Shown one piece after another: positions 9,666-19,027 of a stretch of 57,488 nt of DNA. Both the position numbers and the translations under genes were made by a program. Positions within the stretch are counted from its first letter, which is position 1; every line of letters starts with the position of its first letter. The notes under the pieces were generated by a model. That model worked only from the letters and a program-made list of their open reading frames with translations. It searched no databases and had not been told where the DNA came from. The stretch is from Eubacterium sp. (GTDB lineage Bacteria; Bacillota; Clostridia; Lachnospirales; Lachnospiraceae): the NCBI GenBank assembly GCA_017614395.1, contig JAGABX010000037.1:1-57488 (forward strand). Direction: 5' to 3'.

Positions 9666-11105
9666 TCACTTTCGCGTTTCAGGCTTCCTTCCCAGAGATC
9701 GAATATAGAAAATCATTGTGAAAAAGGAGGCGCTCCCTCCTATGACATTGGATACGGGTTCAGCCGCGAATACACCGTTAACTGATGGCGTAAAAATGAG
9801 CGGCAGCAGGTACGTCAGCGGAACAACAATAATAACCTTGCGGAAAATCGAGAAAAAGATTGCGCGCGCCCGCCTGTTCAATGCCTTGTAGGTCGTCTGG
9901 CCGATAAATTGCAATGTCATAAACATAAATGCAATAAAATATACCCGTACCGCCGGCATGCTGTCAGCGAAAATTGCTGTATCGTTTGAAAAAATACGGA
10001 TAAAAACGTCGGGAATCACCATCATCAGTATCCATATGATGAATGTGTAGCCAAGGCTCATATACGACATCACCCGGACCGACCTGCGGACACGGTCATA
10101 TAACCCTGCGCCGTAGTTGTAGCTGATAACAGGCGATGCGCCGTCGCAAATCGCGAGAATCGGCGTTTCAAACAACTGCCTGAGTGACGAGATTATCGTC
10201 ATGATCGACACATATAACTGCCCACCGGTTCGCAACAGCACAGCGTTGCAGACAATGCTGACCAGCGCATTGGTAAACAGCATGATAAACGATGAAAAAC
10301 CCAGCGTTATAATCTGGCTGATGAGCAGTCTGATCGAGCCGGCCTGACTTGCGATATGCCTGCGGACACCGGATTTATCGTCACCTGTAGTGCCTGAATG
10401 CTTCCGGCCTTTTTCTCGAATCACCGACAAACTTAAACCTATCGGCATCCTCCTTGAGAGAAGCACGATAACAACCATACATGCCGAGACCGCCTGCGAG
10501 ATCACAGTCGCCACCGCGGCTCCGCGAATACCCATATCACACGCAAAGATCAGCACCGGATCCAAAATGATGTTAAGCACAGCCCCGGTCACAACGGAAA
10601 TCATACCGTAAACCGGAAAACCCTGCGCGTTTATAAACGGATTCATGCCGGCTGAAACCATAGAGAATACTGTCCCTGTGAGATAAATCCTCAAATACGG
10701 AAGAGCATAGAGCAACCCATCTCCCTTCGCTCCGAACAGATTCAATATCGGTTCGGCAAACACCATCCCGAACGCCATCAGAACTGCTGCCGTCACTATT
10801 TCCAGGAAAAAGCAAAGCCCCTCTATTTTCTCCGCCCTGTTAACCTTACCTCCGCCCCGTGCGATTGCAAACAGAGTGGCGCCTCCGCCGGAATACAGCG
10901 CCGTAAATGCCGTGATCAGAATAATAACCGGAAATGTGAGTCCCAGTCCGCCCAGAGCCTCAGTGCCCACTTCGGGAATCCGCGCAATATAAACCCGGTC
11001 AACCAGACTGTACAACAGATTGATCAGCTGAGCGACCATCATCGGGATCGAAGAATACAGTATGTTCCGCGTAATACTGCCGCGCCCGAAATCCAGTTGT
11101 TTCAT
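9666..11105 (-). CDS. MATE family efflux transporter (first of three)
   Basis: A 479-residue multidrug and toxin extrusion protein with about 12 membrane helices and internal two-fold similarity. The N-terminal signature SSIPMMVAQLINLLYSLVDRVYIARI is the NorM/DinF-type lead helix. Export is probably driven by H+ or Na+; the substrate is unknown. A hydrophilic insert near residues 225-250 separates the two halves. AAAGG lies about 11 bases before the ATG. It is transcribed divergently from the LacI-family regulator at 11426, and the promoters are only 10 bases apart, so regulation by that protein is likely. Confidence 0.9.
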   Translation of the reverse strand: MKQLDFGRGSITRNILYSSIPMMVAQLINLLYSLVDRVYIARIPEVGTEALGGLGLTFPVIILITAFTALYSGGGATLFAIARGGGKVNRAEKIEGLCFFLEIVTAAVLMAFGMVFAEPILNLFGAKGDGLLYALPYLRIYLTGTVFSMVSAGMNPFINAQGFPVYGMISVVTGAVLNIILDPVLIFACDMGIRGAAVATVISQAVSACMVVIVLLSRRMPIGLSLSVIREKGRKHSGTTGDDKSGVRRHIASQAGSIRLLISQIITLGFSSFIMLFTNALVSIVCNAVLLRTGGQLYVSIMTIISSLRQLFETPILAICDGASPVISYNYGAGLYDRVRRSVRVMSYMSLGYTFIIWILMMVIPDVFIRIFSNDTAIFADSMPAVRVYFIAFMFMTLQFIGQTTYKALNRRARAIFFSIFRKVIIVVPLTYLLPLIFTPSVNGVFAAEPVSNVIGGSASFFTMIFYIRSLGRKPETRK

Positions 11106-11220
11106 TTGTCAGAAAACCTTTCTGAGAATAATAATATCCATTCACGAACCAACAGAAAAGGTACATACAAATGCATACATTCAATATACCTTTGTTCCGG
11201 GATCAACGTGAACAGTAAAA

Positions 11221-11249
11221 AGTATAGCACAAAAAAGCAATTTTGTCGA
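11221..11249 (-). promoter_or_regulatory. Promoter for MATE gene at 9666
   Basis: On the minus strand, TCGACA (complement of 11244-11249), a 17-base spacer and TATACT (complement of 11221-11226), with TG one base before the -10 (extended -10). The leader is about 108 bases and contains a possible AAAGGTA/TACCTTT hairpin. Confidence 0.7.
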
Positions 11250-11258
11250 GAAAATCAC

Positions 11259-11287
11259 TTGCACATGGAAAAAGTTTGTGATAAAAT
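11259..11287 (+). promoter_or_regulatory. Promoter P1 for LacI-family regulator
   Basis: TTGCAC (11259-11264), a 17-base spacer and TAAAAT (11282-11287). It is back to back with the MATE promoter at 11221-11249. Confidence 0.6.
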
Positions 11288-11387
11288 GGTCGTAACGAAA
11301 ATTTGCGTTCGATTGCTTTCGATAATCGAGTCGTCCGGCATTCCTTCCTCTCAGACCATATTCAAGCGCTGCGAATGAATACCGGGC

Positions 11388-11396
11388 TGCTATAAT
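11388..11396 (+). promoter_or_regulatory. Possible extended -10 promoter P2 for LacI-family regulator
   Basis: TGCTATAAT is a perfect extended -10 without a good -35. A start near 11403 would leave a short leader holding only the AAAGGGG ribosome binding site. Confidence 0.4.
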
Positions 11397-11425
11397 AGGG
11401 TTTTTTCAGAAAGGGGTTATTTCAT

Positions 11426-12427
11426 ATGACTACGATAAAGGACATTGCGGATCGTTTAGGTGTTTCCTCCGGTACAGTTTCCAAAGGATTGAACGGCGCT
11501 GACGATATCAGTGAAGCACTGCGTGACAAAATCCTGGAAACTGCTGTCGAGATGGGCTATACAAAAAAAGGGCTCCATAGGCAGGACACCCGCAAGCTCT
11601 GTATTTTTATAGAGAATATGGACTATTATCTGGAGGATGATTTCGGATATGACATCATACTCGGATTCCGGCAGGCAGCCTTCAAGGAGAGCTGGGATGT
11701 CGAGGTAATCCCCGTCAGTCACGATTTTCAGATCAAACGCCCGTATGACCCTTTTATGTTAGGACGCAACATCAGCGGCTCGCTCCTGATCGGTTTTGAG
11801 CTGAACGATCCCTGGATGAAAGAACTATCCACGACCAAGGTTCCGACCATTCTTTTTGACAACTATATTCGGGATAACCCGATGTGCGGATCAGTCGGCA
11901 GCGATTCAGATGAAGGCATAGGACTGGCCATAGATCATCTGGCTTATCTAGGGCATCGTAAAATTGCGTTTTTGGATGGTCCGCAGGGTTCCATGATCTC
12001 AGAAAACAGGATGAACGCCTACAGGCACAATATGGAGAAGCATGATTTTGCCTATTCAAATCGTTTCATCGCATATGAACCATACAGCATGGAGGCGGCA
12101 TCAAAACACGTATCCCGTTTTTTGGATGTAGGGGTAACAGCCATTATCTGCGGCAATGACACACTCGCCTTCGGCGCCATTGAAGAATGCAAACGGCTGG
12201 GCTACAGTGTTCCCGATGATGTCAGCATAATCGGATTTGATGATATTCCGGGCTGTGACAAATGCGATCCTCCCCTGACCTCCGTCAAACAGGATAGAAT
12301 TCAATTAGGAAAATGCTGTTACTATGTTCTGTACGCTCTGGTCAACGGAGTCTCTCTGAGCCGGAATCTGATGCGTACCACGCTGACCGTCCGTTCATCA
12401 ACCGCAAAGGCAAAGCCACGCAGATAA
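11426..12427 (+). CDS. LacI/GalR family transcriptional regulator
   Basis: A 333-residue repressor-type regulator. The N-terminal helix-turn-helix with hinge helix reads TIKDIADRLGVSSGTVSKGLNG. A periplasmic-binding-protein-like effector domain follows, with the typical GRKI-type (GHRKIAFLDGP) and PDDVSIIGFDDI motifs. The effector is probably a sugar or nucleoside. AAAGGGG lies 10 bases before the ATG. It is flanked by two MATE exporter genes, divergent from one (9666) and convergent with the other (12437), and no sugar gene is adjacent, which is unusual for this family. It may control the divergent MATE gene and itself. Confidence 0.92.
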   Translation: MTTIKDIADRLGVSSGTVSKGLNGADDISEALRDKILETAVEMGYTKKGLHRQDTRKLCIFIENMDYYLEDDFGYDIILGFRQAAFKESWDVEVIPVSHDFQIKRPYDPFMLGRNISGSLLIGFELNDPWMKELSTTKVPTILFDNYIRDNPMCGSVGSDSDEGIGLAIDHLAYLGHRKIAFLDGPQGSMISENRMNAYRHNMEKHDFAYSNRFIAYEPYSMEAASKHVSRFLDVGVTAIICGNDTLAFGAIEECKRLGYSVPDDVSIIGFDDIPGCDKCDPPLTSVKQDRIQLGKCCYYVLYALVNGVSLSRNLMRTTLTVRSSTAKAKPRR

Positions 12428-12436
12428 CATGCTGGG

Positions 12437-13897
12437 TCACAGCGTCTTCACCATTCTCCGATAAATCCTCCTGAAAAAGATAGTCGACAGGAGCAACGAT
12501 GAACCCTCGGCAATGGGAAATGCCCACCAGATGCTTGTCACCACACCGGTCAGTGACAACAGCCACGCAGCTGGGATCAGAACCACGAGCTGTCTGCCGA
12601 TTGAAACAAACAGTGAGTACAAACTCCTTGAAAAAGCCTGGAACACCGATCCCATTATTATACAGATTGCGGCTAACGGGAACGACAGGCTGATTATCCT
12701 GAGCGCCGGAACTCCTATGGATATCATTTCCGGTCCCGCATCAAACAGCTCCAGTAAAATCTCCGGAATCAACTGGAATAAAGCGGTTCCGGCTCCCATT
12801 ACAATTACCGCCAAAACTATTGAAAATGTCAATGCTTCTTTTATTCTGTCCTTCTTCCTTGCGCCGTAATTGTACGCCAAAACAGGAATCAATCCATTGT
12901 TCAATCCGAATACCGGCATGAAGAAAAAGCTCTGCAGTTTGAAGTATACTCCGAACACGGCAGTAGCGGTATCTGAAAACGCGCCGAGTATCTGATTCAT
13001 CATATAGGTCATTATCGAACCGATTGACATCATCAATGTCGTCGGAATCCCTACTGCATATATCTGCTTGATTACCACTCCGTACGGACGGAAAATTGCC
13101 CGCCATGACAGATGAATATCCTTGTTGCATTTTACATTCAGAATTACGCCCACACATGCCGCCACGGTCTGTCCGATTACCGTAGCGTATGCCGCGCCGG
13201 CTACACCGAGTTTCGGAAAACCTGCTAAACCGAATATCAGTATCGGATCTAAAATCAGATTGATGACTGCGCCTGTCAGCTGTGATGCCATAGAATGCAG
13301 TGTACGTCCGGTCGACTGCAGCAATCTCTCCAGTGTAACCTGTAAAAAGAGAGGCAAAGCAAGACATGTAACTATGCCTAAATAAGTCGTCCCGTATGAT
13401 ATGACAACAGGATCCGAATTCTGCGACCGGATGAACGGCTCTGTTCCGAACAATCCGACAAACAGAAAAGCCAGTCCGCTGAGAATAATAACTAACAATC
13501 CATTGTTAGCAGCCTGGTCAGCGCGGTCGAATCTTTTTTCACCCAACGAGCGCGACAAAAGAGCATTGATACCTACGCCTGTTCCCGCTGCAACCGCAAT
13601 CATCAGGTTTTGCATCGGGAAAGCAAGTGTGACTGCCGTCAATGCCTTCTCTTCTATTTTTGCAACAAAAACAGAGTCTACAACATTGTAAAGAGCCTGT
13701 ACCAGCATGGAGATCATCATGGGAAGCGACATGGATACGATCAGCCGCTTGACCGGCTGCACGCCCATCTTGTTTTCCTTTCGCCCTTTACCCCCGTTTT
13801 CTCCGTCCGGATAAGGCTCTTCTGTTTCCGAATCTTTCAGAATCTCACGAATCAGTTTTTCCTCGGACTCATCCGTGAGATTATTATTCTTTTTCAT
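12437..13897 (-). CDS. MATE family efflux transporter (second of three)
   Basis: A 486-residue MATE exporter with a charged 40-residue cytoplasmic lead before the first helix and about 12 membrane segments. Family blocks include SLPMMISMLVQALYNVVDSVFVAK and GLNNGLIPVLAYNYGARKKDR. Its start lies 5 bases after the yvyF stop, with GGGG inside the end of yvyF, so it is probably translationally coupled as the last gene of a comFC-yvyF-MATE operon. It converges on the LacI gene with a 9-base gap. The substrate is unknown. Confidence 0.9.
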   Translation of the reverse strand: MKKNNNLTDESEEKLIREILKDSETEEPYPDGENGGKGRKENKMGVQPVKRLIVSMSLPMMISMLVQALYNVVDSVFVAKIEEKALTAVTLAFPMQNLMIAVAAGTGVGINALLSRSLGEKRFDRADQAANNGLLVIILSGLAFLFVGLFGTEPFIRSQNSDPVVISYGTTYLGIVTCLALPLFLQVTLERLLQSTGRTLHSMASQLTGAVINLILDPILIFGLAGFPKLGVAGAAYATVIGQTVAACVGVILNVKCNKDIHLSWRAIFRPYGVVIKQIYAVGIPTTLMMSIGSIMTYMMNQILGAFSDTATAVFGVYFKLQSFFFMPVFGLNNGLIPVLAYNYGARKKDRIKEALTFSIVLAVIVMGAGTALFQLIPEILLELFDAGPEMISIGVPALRIISLSFPLAAICIIMGSVFQAFSRSLYSLFVSIGRQLVVLIPAAWLLSLTGVVTSIWWAFPIAEGSSLLLSTIFFRRIYRRMVKTL

Positions 13898-13902
13898 TTC
13901 AA

Positions 13903-14313
13903 TTACCCCAGGAAACGCATCTTATCACTCTCCGGAGACTTTTTCTTCGGCTGTTCCGGTTTGGTCTGACGCTTGATTCCCGCTGCCTCCTCTAAATCAC
14001 GGGTCATCCCGTTTTTACAATTTTCACAATAACGTCCGGATTTGATTGTTTTTCCGCAACGCTCACATGGAATACCTATCGGAGAATCAGCTGAAAACAC
14101 AAGTCGATCCTCTCTTACCCAACGCTGAATCTGTTTCGGACTTACCTCGCATTCCTTGGAAAGCGTCCTCATGTCAATGTTGGGATGCTCCCGCACGTAC
14201 TGTTTGACCTCCATGAATTTTTCTTCCATCTCCTTGTTACAACCCTGGCATACACGCGGACCCGAAATATAATTAAAAAGTTTTCCGCATTTCACACAAG
14301 CAATTAATTCCAT
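13903..14313 (-). CDS. yvyF: YvyF-like flagellar operon zinc-ribbon protein
   Basis: A 136-residue protein of the family named flagellar operon protein (B. subtilis YvyF). It has two cysteine-pair knuckles: CVKCGKLF...CQGC at the N-terminus and CERCGKTI...CENC at about 93-112. Between them is a helix-turn-helix-like stretch (MRTLSKECEVSPKQIQRWVRE). The exact role is unknown; the family sits between comF and flgM genes in Bacillus and may regulate flagellar gene expression. Here it also follows comFC, 49 bases downstream. GGAGG lies before the ATG. The C-terminal 25 residues are Lys/Pro-rich and look disordered. Confidence 0.85.
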   Translation of the reverse strand: MELIACVKCGKLFNYISGPRVCQGCNKEMEEKFMEVKQYVREHPNIDMRTLSKECEVSPKQIQRWVREDRLVFSADSPIGIPCERCGKTIKSGRYCENCKNGMTRDLEEAAGIKRQTKPEQPKKKSPESDKMRFLG

Positions 14314-14362
14314 ATCAGCATCCTCCTGTTATTTATTATTCAACTGTAAACGCAAGAATTAT

Positions 14363-15073
14363 TCAAAAGCCCGAGCCAATGCACAGGCATAATCCGAAAA
14401 CTCTCCCGACACCTGTATCCTTCAATGTACGCGCGCATGTATCAAGCGTCGCGCCTGTTGTATAGACATCATCTATCAACAGAACTCTCTCATGCGGCAC
14501 ACTGTTCAGAACATCCGTATCCGCAAGAATACCCCGACTGAGGTTTTTCCTGCGCTCTGACGGAGTCATTTCCTTCTGTGGTGTCGTGGCCCTTATCCTG
14601 ATCAGAGCCTCGCACACAGGCAATGCCATCCGCTCTCCAAGAGCCTCCGCCAAAACTTCCGCCTGATTGTAACCGCGAAACCATTCCCGCCTCCTATGGA
14701 TCGGTACCGGCACGATCACATCCGGCGACCATTCCCGAATCCTGTCACGAAACCGCACCTCCAATTCGTTAGCATAAAACGTGGCGTCGCTCCGGCATCC
14801 ACCGTATTTGTAATCCATCATGGCCGCTTTGGTTTTCGGGCGGTAAACCCACAATGCAGCATTCTGATCAAGTGATGAACCATGATTGCGTCTGCAATCC
14901 TCACAAACGGATTCACTATTATCATACAACGGTTTACCGCAATGAACGCATACAGGCTCATTCACATATGGCAAACGAATTTTACATGCTCTGCATGCGC
15001 CAAACTCATCACTACGAAGAAGCCTGCCGCAAAACACACATTTTCGCGGGAACAGTAATCCTGAAATCCGCAT
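14363..15073 (-). CDS. comFC: ComF family protein (ComFC-type phosphoribosyltransferase)
   Basis: ComFC proteins are needed for DNA uptake in competent bacteria and may process incoming DNA with the ComFA helicase. The 236-residue protein has an N-terminal double zinc finger (CVFCGRLL...CRAC and CVHCGKPL...CEDC) and a C-terminal phosphoribosyltransferase domain. The PRPP-binding motif is VLLIDDVYTTGATL near residue 205. It is the first gene of comFC-yvyF-MATE, behind a strong promoter at 15140-15168. AAGGGAG lies 5 bases upstream of the ATG. No comFA is in the window. Confidence 0.92.
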   Translation of the reverse strand: MRISGLLFPRKCVFCGRLLRSDEFGACRACKIRLPYVNEPVCVHCGKPLYDNSESVCEDCRRNHGSSLDQNAALWVYRPKTKAAMMDYKYGGCRSDATFYANELEVRFRDRIREWSPDVIVPVPIHRRREWFRGYNQAEVLAEALGERMALPVCEALIRIRATTPQKEMTPSERRKNLSRGILADTDVLNSVPHERVLLIDDVYTTGATLDTCARTLKDTGVGRVFGLCLCIGSGF

Positions 15074-15139
15074 GGGAACTCCCTTCCCATATCCGCTGTC
15101 CGAATTCGTGAAACACCAATTCAGATTAAATCATATCAG

Positions 15140-15168
15140 ATTATAACACATTTTTGGTTTATCTGCAA
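15140..15168 (-). promoter_or_regulatory. SigA-type promoter for comFC operon
   Basis: On the minus strand, TTGCAG, a 17-base spacer and a perfect TATAAT (complement of 15140-15145). The expected start is near 15133, giving a leader of about 60 bases. Confidence 0.75.
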
Positions 15169-15260
15169 GTAGGTAATCGCTGAATTCTCAAAAAATGGTA
15201 TGACGCCCTTATTCGGACTCTAAATGTGGTGCTTTGCTAAATAAGTCTGCCTGCTCGTTC

Positions 15261-17540
15261 CTATATCTCCCGAATCCGCTCAGCAAGGGACGAGAACCTG
15301 TTTTGTCGACTCTCATTGTCTATCATCCTCTCAACTGCCTGCCTGCTCCCGATGATCATTACACAGCGTTCTCCTCGTGTTACGGCTGTATAAAGGATAT
15401 TGCGTGTCATCAGAGTCGCAGGTCCGCCCATCATCGGAAGAATAACTGCCGGATACTCCGCACCCTGTGATTTATGAACAGTCACGGCATACGCAAGCTC
15501 TAAATCCGAAAGATCCGATCTCTCATAGGTAACATGCCGTTCCCCGTCAAAACAAACTGTTAACTGCCCCTCCTGGGGCTCTATTTTTTCCACGATTCCG
15601 ATATCCCCGTTATATATCCCGGTACCTTCATCTATGACAACTCCGTTATAGCCTAAAACGCGATAAGGCATGCGGTAGTTGTTTTTAGTCTGCATTACCT
15701 TATCCCCTTCACGGAATGTAACGTCATGCAAAATCCACTCTGTTTTATTCGGAGCAGGCGGATTCAGTGCCTGCTGCAAAACCTCATTACAGTGGAACAC
15801 CCCCAACTCGCCCTTTTTCATAGGCGCCAGCACCTGTATATCCAACGGATCACAGTCAAAATACTCTGCCATCTTGCTGCCGGCAATGGAATACAACATT
15901 GTTTTAATCACAATCTCAGATGTATCGCATTCGGCAAAGAAAAAGTCCCCCTTGTTTTTTTTGAGATCTATATGCTCACCCGCTAATATGTGATGAGCAT
16001 TCATGACAATATCGCTCTCCCTCGCCTGCCTGAATATCTTGTCCAGTTTTACGACAGGGAACTTTCCCGAATCAATAATATCCTTCAAAACATTTCCCGG
16101 ACCGACACTTGGCAACTGATCAACATCTCCGACTAAAACCAGTCTCGTCTCCACAGTAAGGGCTTTCAGCAGATTTTGAAATAAATAGATGTCAACCATC
16201 GACATCTCATCTATTATCACATAATCTGTTTCCAGAGGATTTTCCTCATTTCGTCCGAAACGGCCTGTCTCTCCATCCTCACTTTCCTCAAAGACACCAC
16301 TGCACTCTAACAGGCGATGTATTGTCTGTGACGGATAGTCAGTAGCCTGCTCCATCCGTTTTGCCGCACGTCCGGTGGGGGCTGCCGTCAGGATGCTGTA
16401 TCCCTCACTGATCAGAACCCGGATCAGTGTGTGTATGGTCGTTGTTTTTCCGGTACCCGGTCCTCCCGTGATCACCGTTACGCCTCTGTTACAGGCTTCT
16501 GATACAGCCGTTCTCTGATTTGTGTCGAGATCTATGCCTGCTTTCCGCTCCATCTCCCTGATCCGATCATCCTGTACGATCCGGTCACCGGTATGTGAAA
16601 GATTCAGATCCTTCAAAATGCGCGCGCAGTTCAATTCCGCGTAGTATAATGCAGGCAGATAAATCCGTATTTCAGTCACAGGATCGCCTGCACACCCGTT
16701 TCCCGTATCAGCATCCTCAGCTCCTCTGTTAACCTCATTTTTTCTGCGAACCAGAACCTTGTCAATTGTCATGGTTGCAATAAAATCCCTGATCAGTTCC
16801 TCGTCCACCATCAGCTGTTCCACAGCAGTTCGAACCAGCAGTTCTTCCGGCAGGTAAGTGTGTCCCTCTCCACTCGCAACAGACAAAAGATACATGATAC
16901 CGGCGCGCACCCGTCCCGGCGAGTTTTTCTCGAATCCGGCCTTGCCTGCGATCTCATCCGCTTTTTTAAAACCGACTCCCGGAATATCCTCCGCAAGACG
17001 ATACGGATTTTTTTCCAAAACCTCAAATGTCTCATCACCGTAGAACTTGTAGATACGTACGGCAAGGGCATTGGTAATTCCGTATTTCTGTAAAAAGATC
17101 ACGGCGCGTCGCATTGCGCTGCGTTCCTGAAAATCAGCAGCGATATCGCGCGCCTTTTTTTCGGAGATGCCTTTCACAGCCTTCAGCTCCTCAGGATGTC
17201 GTTCCATAACCTCGAACGTCCGGTCCCCGAATTTATCGACGATCCGTTTGGCTAATCCCCCGCGTATTCCCTTAACCGCCCCCGATGACAGATAACGCAG
17301 TATAGCGATTTCATTATCCGGCTCGGCTACATCAAACGAAGCAACCTTGAACTGCTCATTATAAACAGGGTGAACCGTCATCTCGCCCTTCAAACTGACA
17401 AACTCACCCTCATTTATAAATGGAAAATTCCCGACACATGTGATATCATCACCGTCCGGGATTTCCAATTCAAAAACCGTATAACCGTTTTCGTCATTTC
17501 GAAATACGATATGAGTAATATAACCTTTCTTCTCTTCCAT
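15261..17540 (-). CDS. recD2: ATP-dependent RecD-like DNA helicase RecD2
   Basis: RecD2 is a 5'-3' superfamily 1B helicase found in bacteria outside the RecBCD complex and linked to replication-fork maintenance and repair. The 759-residue protein has the N-terminal OB-like and helix-hairpin-helix region (about 1-210, with VKGISEKKARDIA and IPGVGFKKADEIA), Walker A GGPGTGKT at 359-366, Walker B VIIDEMSMVD near 440, and the C-terminal AYAVTVHKSQGAEYP motif. A hydrophilic insert near 270-285 is variable. The start is 2 bases after the flgJ stop with GGGAG in the end of flgJ, so it is coupled to a flagellar gene. Confidence 0.95.
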   Translation of the reverse strand: MEEKKGYITHIVFRNDENGYTVFELEIPDGDDITCVGNFPFINEGEFVSLKGEMTVHPVYNEQFKVASFDVAEPDNEIAILRYLSSGAVKGIRGGLAKRIVDKFGDRTFEVMERHPEELKAVKGISEKKARDIAADFQERSAMRRAVIFLQKYGITNALAVRIYKFYGDETFEVLEKNPYRLAEDIPGVGFKKADEIAGKAGFEKNSPGRVRAGIMYLLSVASGEGHTYLPEELLVRTAVEQLMVDEELIRDFIATMTIDKVLVRRKNEVNRGAEDADTGNGCAGDPVTEIRIYLPALYYAELNCARILKDLNLSHTGDRIVQDDRIREMERKAGIDLDTNQRTAVSEACNRGVTVITGGPGTGKTTTIHTLIRVLISEGYSILTAAPTGRAAKRMEQATDYPSQTIHRLLECSGVFEESEDGETGRFGRNEENPLETDYVIIDEMSMVDIYLFQNLLKALTVETRLVLVGDVDQLPSVGPGNVLKDIIDSGKFPVVKLDKIFRQARESDIVMNAHHILAGEHIDLKKNKGDFFFAECDTSEIVIKTMLYSIAGSKMAEYFDCDPLDIQVLAPMKKGELGVFHCNEVLQQALNPPAPNKTEWILHDVTFREGDKVMQTKNNYRMPYRVLGYNGVVIDEGTGIYNGDIGIVEKIEPQEGQLTVCFDGERHVTYERSDLSDLELAYAVTVHKSQGAEYPAVILPMMGGPATLMTRNILYTAVTRGERCVMIIGSRQAVERMIDNESRQNRFSSLAERIREI

Positions 17541-17542
17541 GA

Positions 17543-18109
17543 TTACTGGCTCCCGAGAAGCGAACCTGCCAACGTGCTCTCCGTTGCCAGCGCAGCGGCC
17601 TCAGCCTTCTGCTTGGCAGTCATTGTCTCTACATCCTCAGTATCCATTCCGAGCATCGATGCAAGAGCGCTCGTTCCGGAATCAGTCGCCTGTTTCTGCG
17701 CAACCTCAGCCGCTGCCTGCTCGAGTGTTGTCGTGTCACGGCTGATACCGAGTTTCTGGTTCGTGATGCTCTGGTAAAGCTGCTCCGCGATTCCGACTCC
17801 CTGTCCTGACGACATCATTCTCTTCGCGATATCCTGATAGTAATTATCCTCAAACATCTCAACATACTGATGGGAAGTCGAATCCTCCTCCTCATCGTCA
17901 GACAAAAGCTTTGCAGAGTCGTTCATTCTCTTGAATATCTGCTCCAGCATATATGCTTCAAAATCCTTGCACGCCTGCAGTGTATCATCGTCTGAATCCG
18001 CTGACTCTATCTGCTCGGACAGGCGGTTTGCCGCAGTGAGCTGGGCGTTGTTATATACACTGCCCGTATTCATATACGCCGACATTGTCGGATCAAGTGT
18101 TATTGCCAT
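17543..18109 (-). CDS. flgJ: FlgJ-type rod-binding protein, N-terminal domain only
   Basis: A 188-residue protein with the rod-binding FlgJ domain (CKDFEAYMLEQIFKRMND, then DNYYQDIAKRMMSSGQGVGIAEQLYQSI). It lacks the C-terminal muramidase domain found in the E. coli and Salmonella protein, as is common in Firmicutes. FlgJ caps and helps assemble the flagellar rod. AGGAGG lies 6 bases before the ATG. It follows the FlgG-like gene by 68 bases. The N-terminal 45 residues and the Ala/Thr-rich tail look disordered. Confidence 0.85.
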   Translation of the reverse strand: MAITLDPTMSAYMNTGSVYNNAQLTAANRLSEQIESADSDDDTLQACKDFEAYMLEQIFKRMNDSAKLLSDDEEEDSTSHQYVEMFEDNYYQDIAKRMMSSGQGVGIAEQLYQSITNQKLGISRDTTTLEQAAAEVAQKQATDSGTSALASMLGMDTEDVETMTAKQKAEAAALATESTLAGSLLGSQ

Positions 18110-18177
18110 GGGAGCCTCCTAACCGGTTGATTCGCTGCCGGTGGTCTCATTCGATCCCGATCATCGAATCATAACTC

Positions 18178-18990
18178 TTATGATCTCAGGTTGTTGGCCT
18201 GCTGCAGCATCTCATCCGATGCGGTTATAGCCTTCGCGTTCATTTCATATGCGCGCTGGGTAATTATCATGTTAACCATTTCATCAGCCGCATTTACATT
18301 TGACATCTCGAGGTAGCCGGATTTTATCTTGGAGCCGAGCGCGTATGCCGTCCATGAAGTCGGAACGCCTGACGCCTCACTTTCCGCATAATTCGAACCG
18401 GATATTTTCTCCAGACCGCCCTCGTTCGGGAACGTCGTCAATCCTATCTGCATCCCGAGGTCATATCTGTTACCTTCCTCGTTGACGTAGGAAAGCTTGC
18501 CATCCATATCAACCTGAACGAGATCCGTGCGCATGCCTTCCTCCAGGTGAATAATATTTCCCGCGGTATCCAAAACCGGATTTCCTTCACTATCCGTCAG
18601 GGTCGTTCCCCCGTCACTGTCAACTGCCATAATAAAGTGGCCGTTCCTGGTATATGCAGTCGATCCGTCTATCAGTCTCACACTGAAAAAGCCTTCGCCC
18701 TGTATCGCGTAATCAAACTCACCATGCGACTCACCGAACGCGCCCTGTGAAAAGTCAGCCGATATGGAGCCCACCCGTGTTCCCAGTCCGACCTGAGCGC
18801 CTACCGGTTTCGGTTCACCGGTAGTAGTCGTAGATCTTCTCTGAAGGTTCTGGTATATCAACGATTTAAAATTCGTTGTTTGAGTCTTATAGCCTGTGGT
18901 ATTGATGTTTGACAGGTTGTTCGCGGTGACATCGAGAGCCGTCTGCTGGCCGATCATGCCGCTCGCCGCTGTCCACAATGATCTCATCAT
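18178..18990 (-). CDS. flgG: Flagellar basal-body rod protein FlgG-like (FlhP position)
   Basis: A 270-residue rod/hook family protein. The N-terminal signature reads MRSLWTAASGMIGQQTALDVTANNLSN, followed by the central EFDYAIQGEGFF motif and the C-terminal heptad helix (SNVNAADEMVNMIITQRAYEMNAKAI) that packs in the rod. It forms the distal rod. GGGAGGGA precedes the start; ATG at 18990 or the next codon is possible. It follows the FlgF-like gene, in the mbl-flhO-flhP order known from Bacillus. A palindromic element separates the two rod genes. Confidence 0.92.
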   Translation of the reverse strand: MMRSLWTAASGMIGQQTALDVTANNLSNINTTGYKTQTTNFKSLIYQNLQRRSTTTTGEPKPVGAQVGLGTRVGSISADFSQGAFGESHGEFDYAIQGEGFFSVRLIDGSTAYTRNGHFIMAVDSDGGTTLTDSEGNPVLDTAGNIIHLEEGMRTDLVQVDMDGKLSYVNEEGNRYDLGMQIGLTTFPNEGGLEKISGSNYAESEASGVPTSWTAYALGSKIKSGYLEMSNVNAADEMVNMIITQRAYEMNAKAITASDEMLQQANNLRS

Positions 18991-19027
18991 ATTTAGTCCC
19001 TCCCTGTATAGTCCGGAGCCGATTGGG

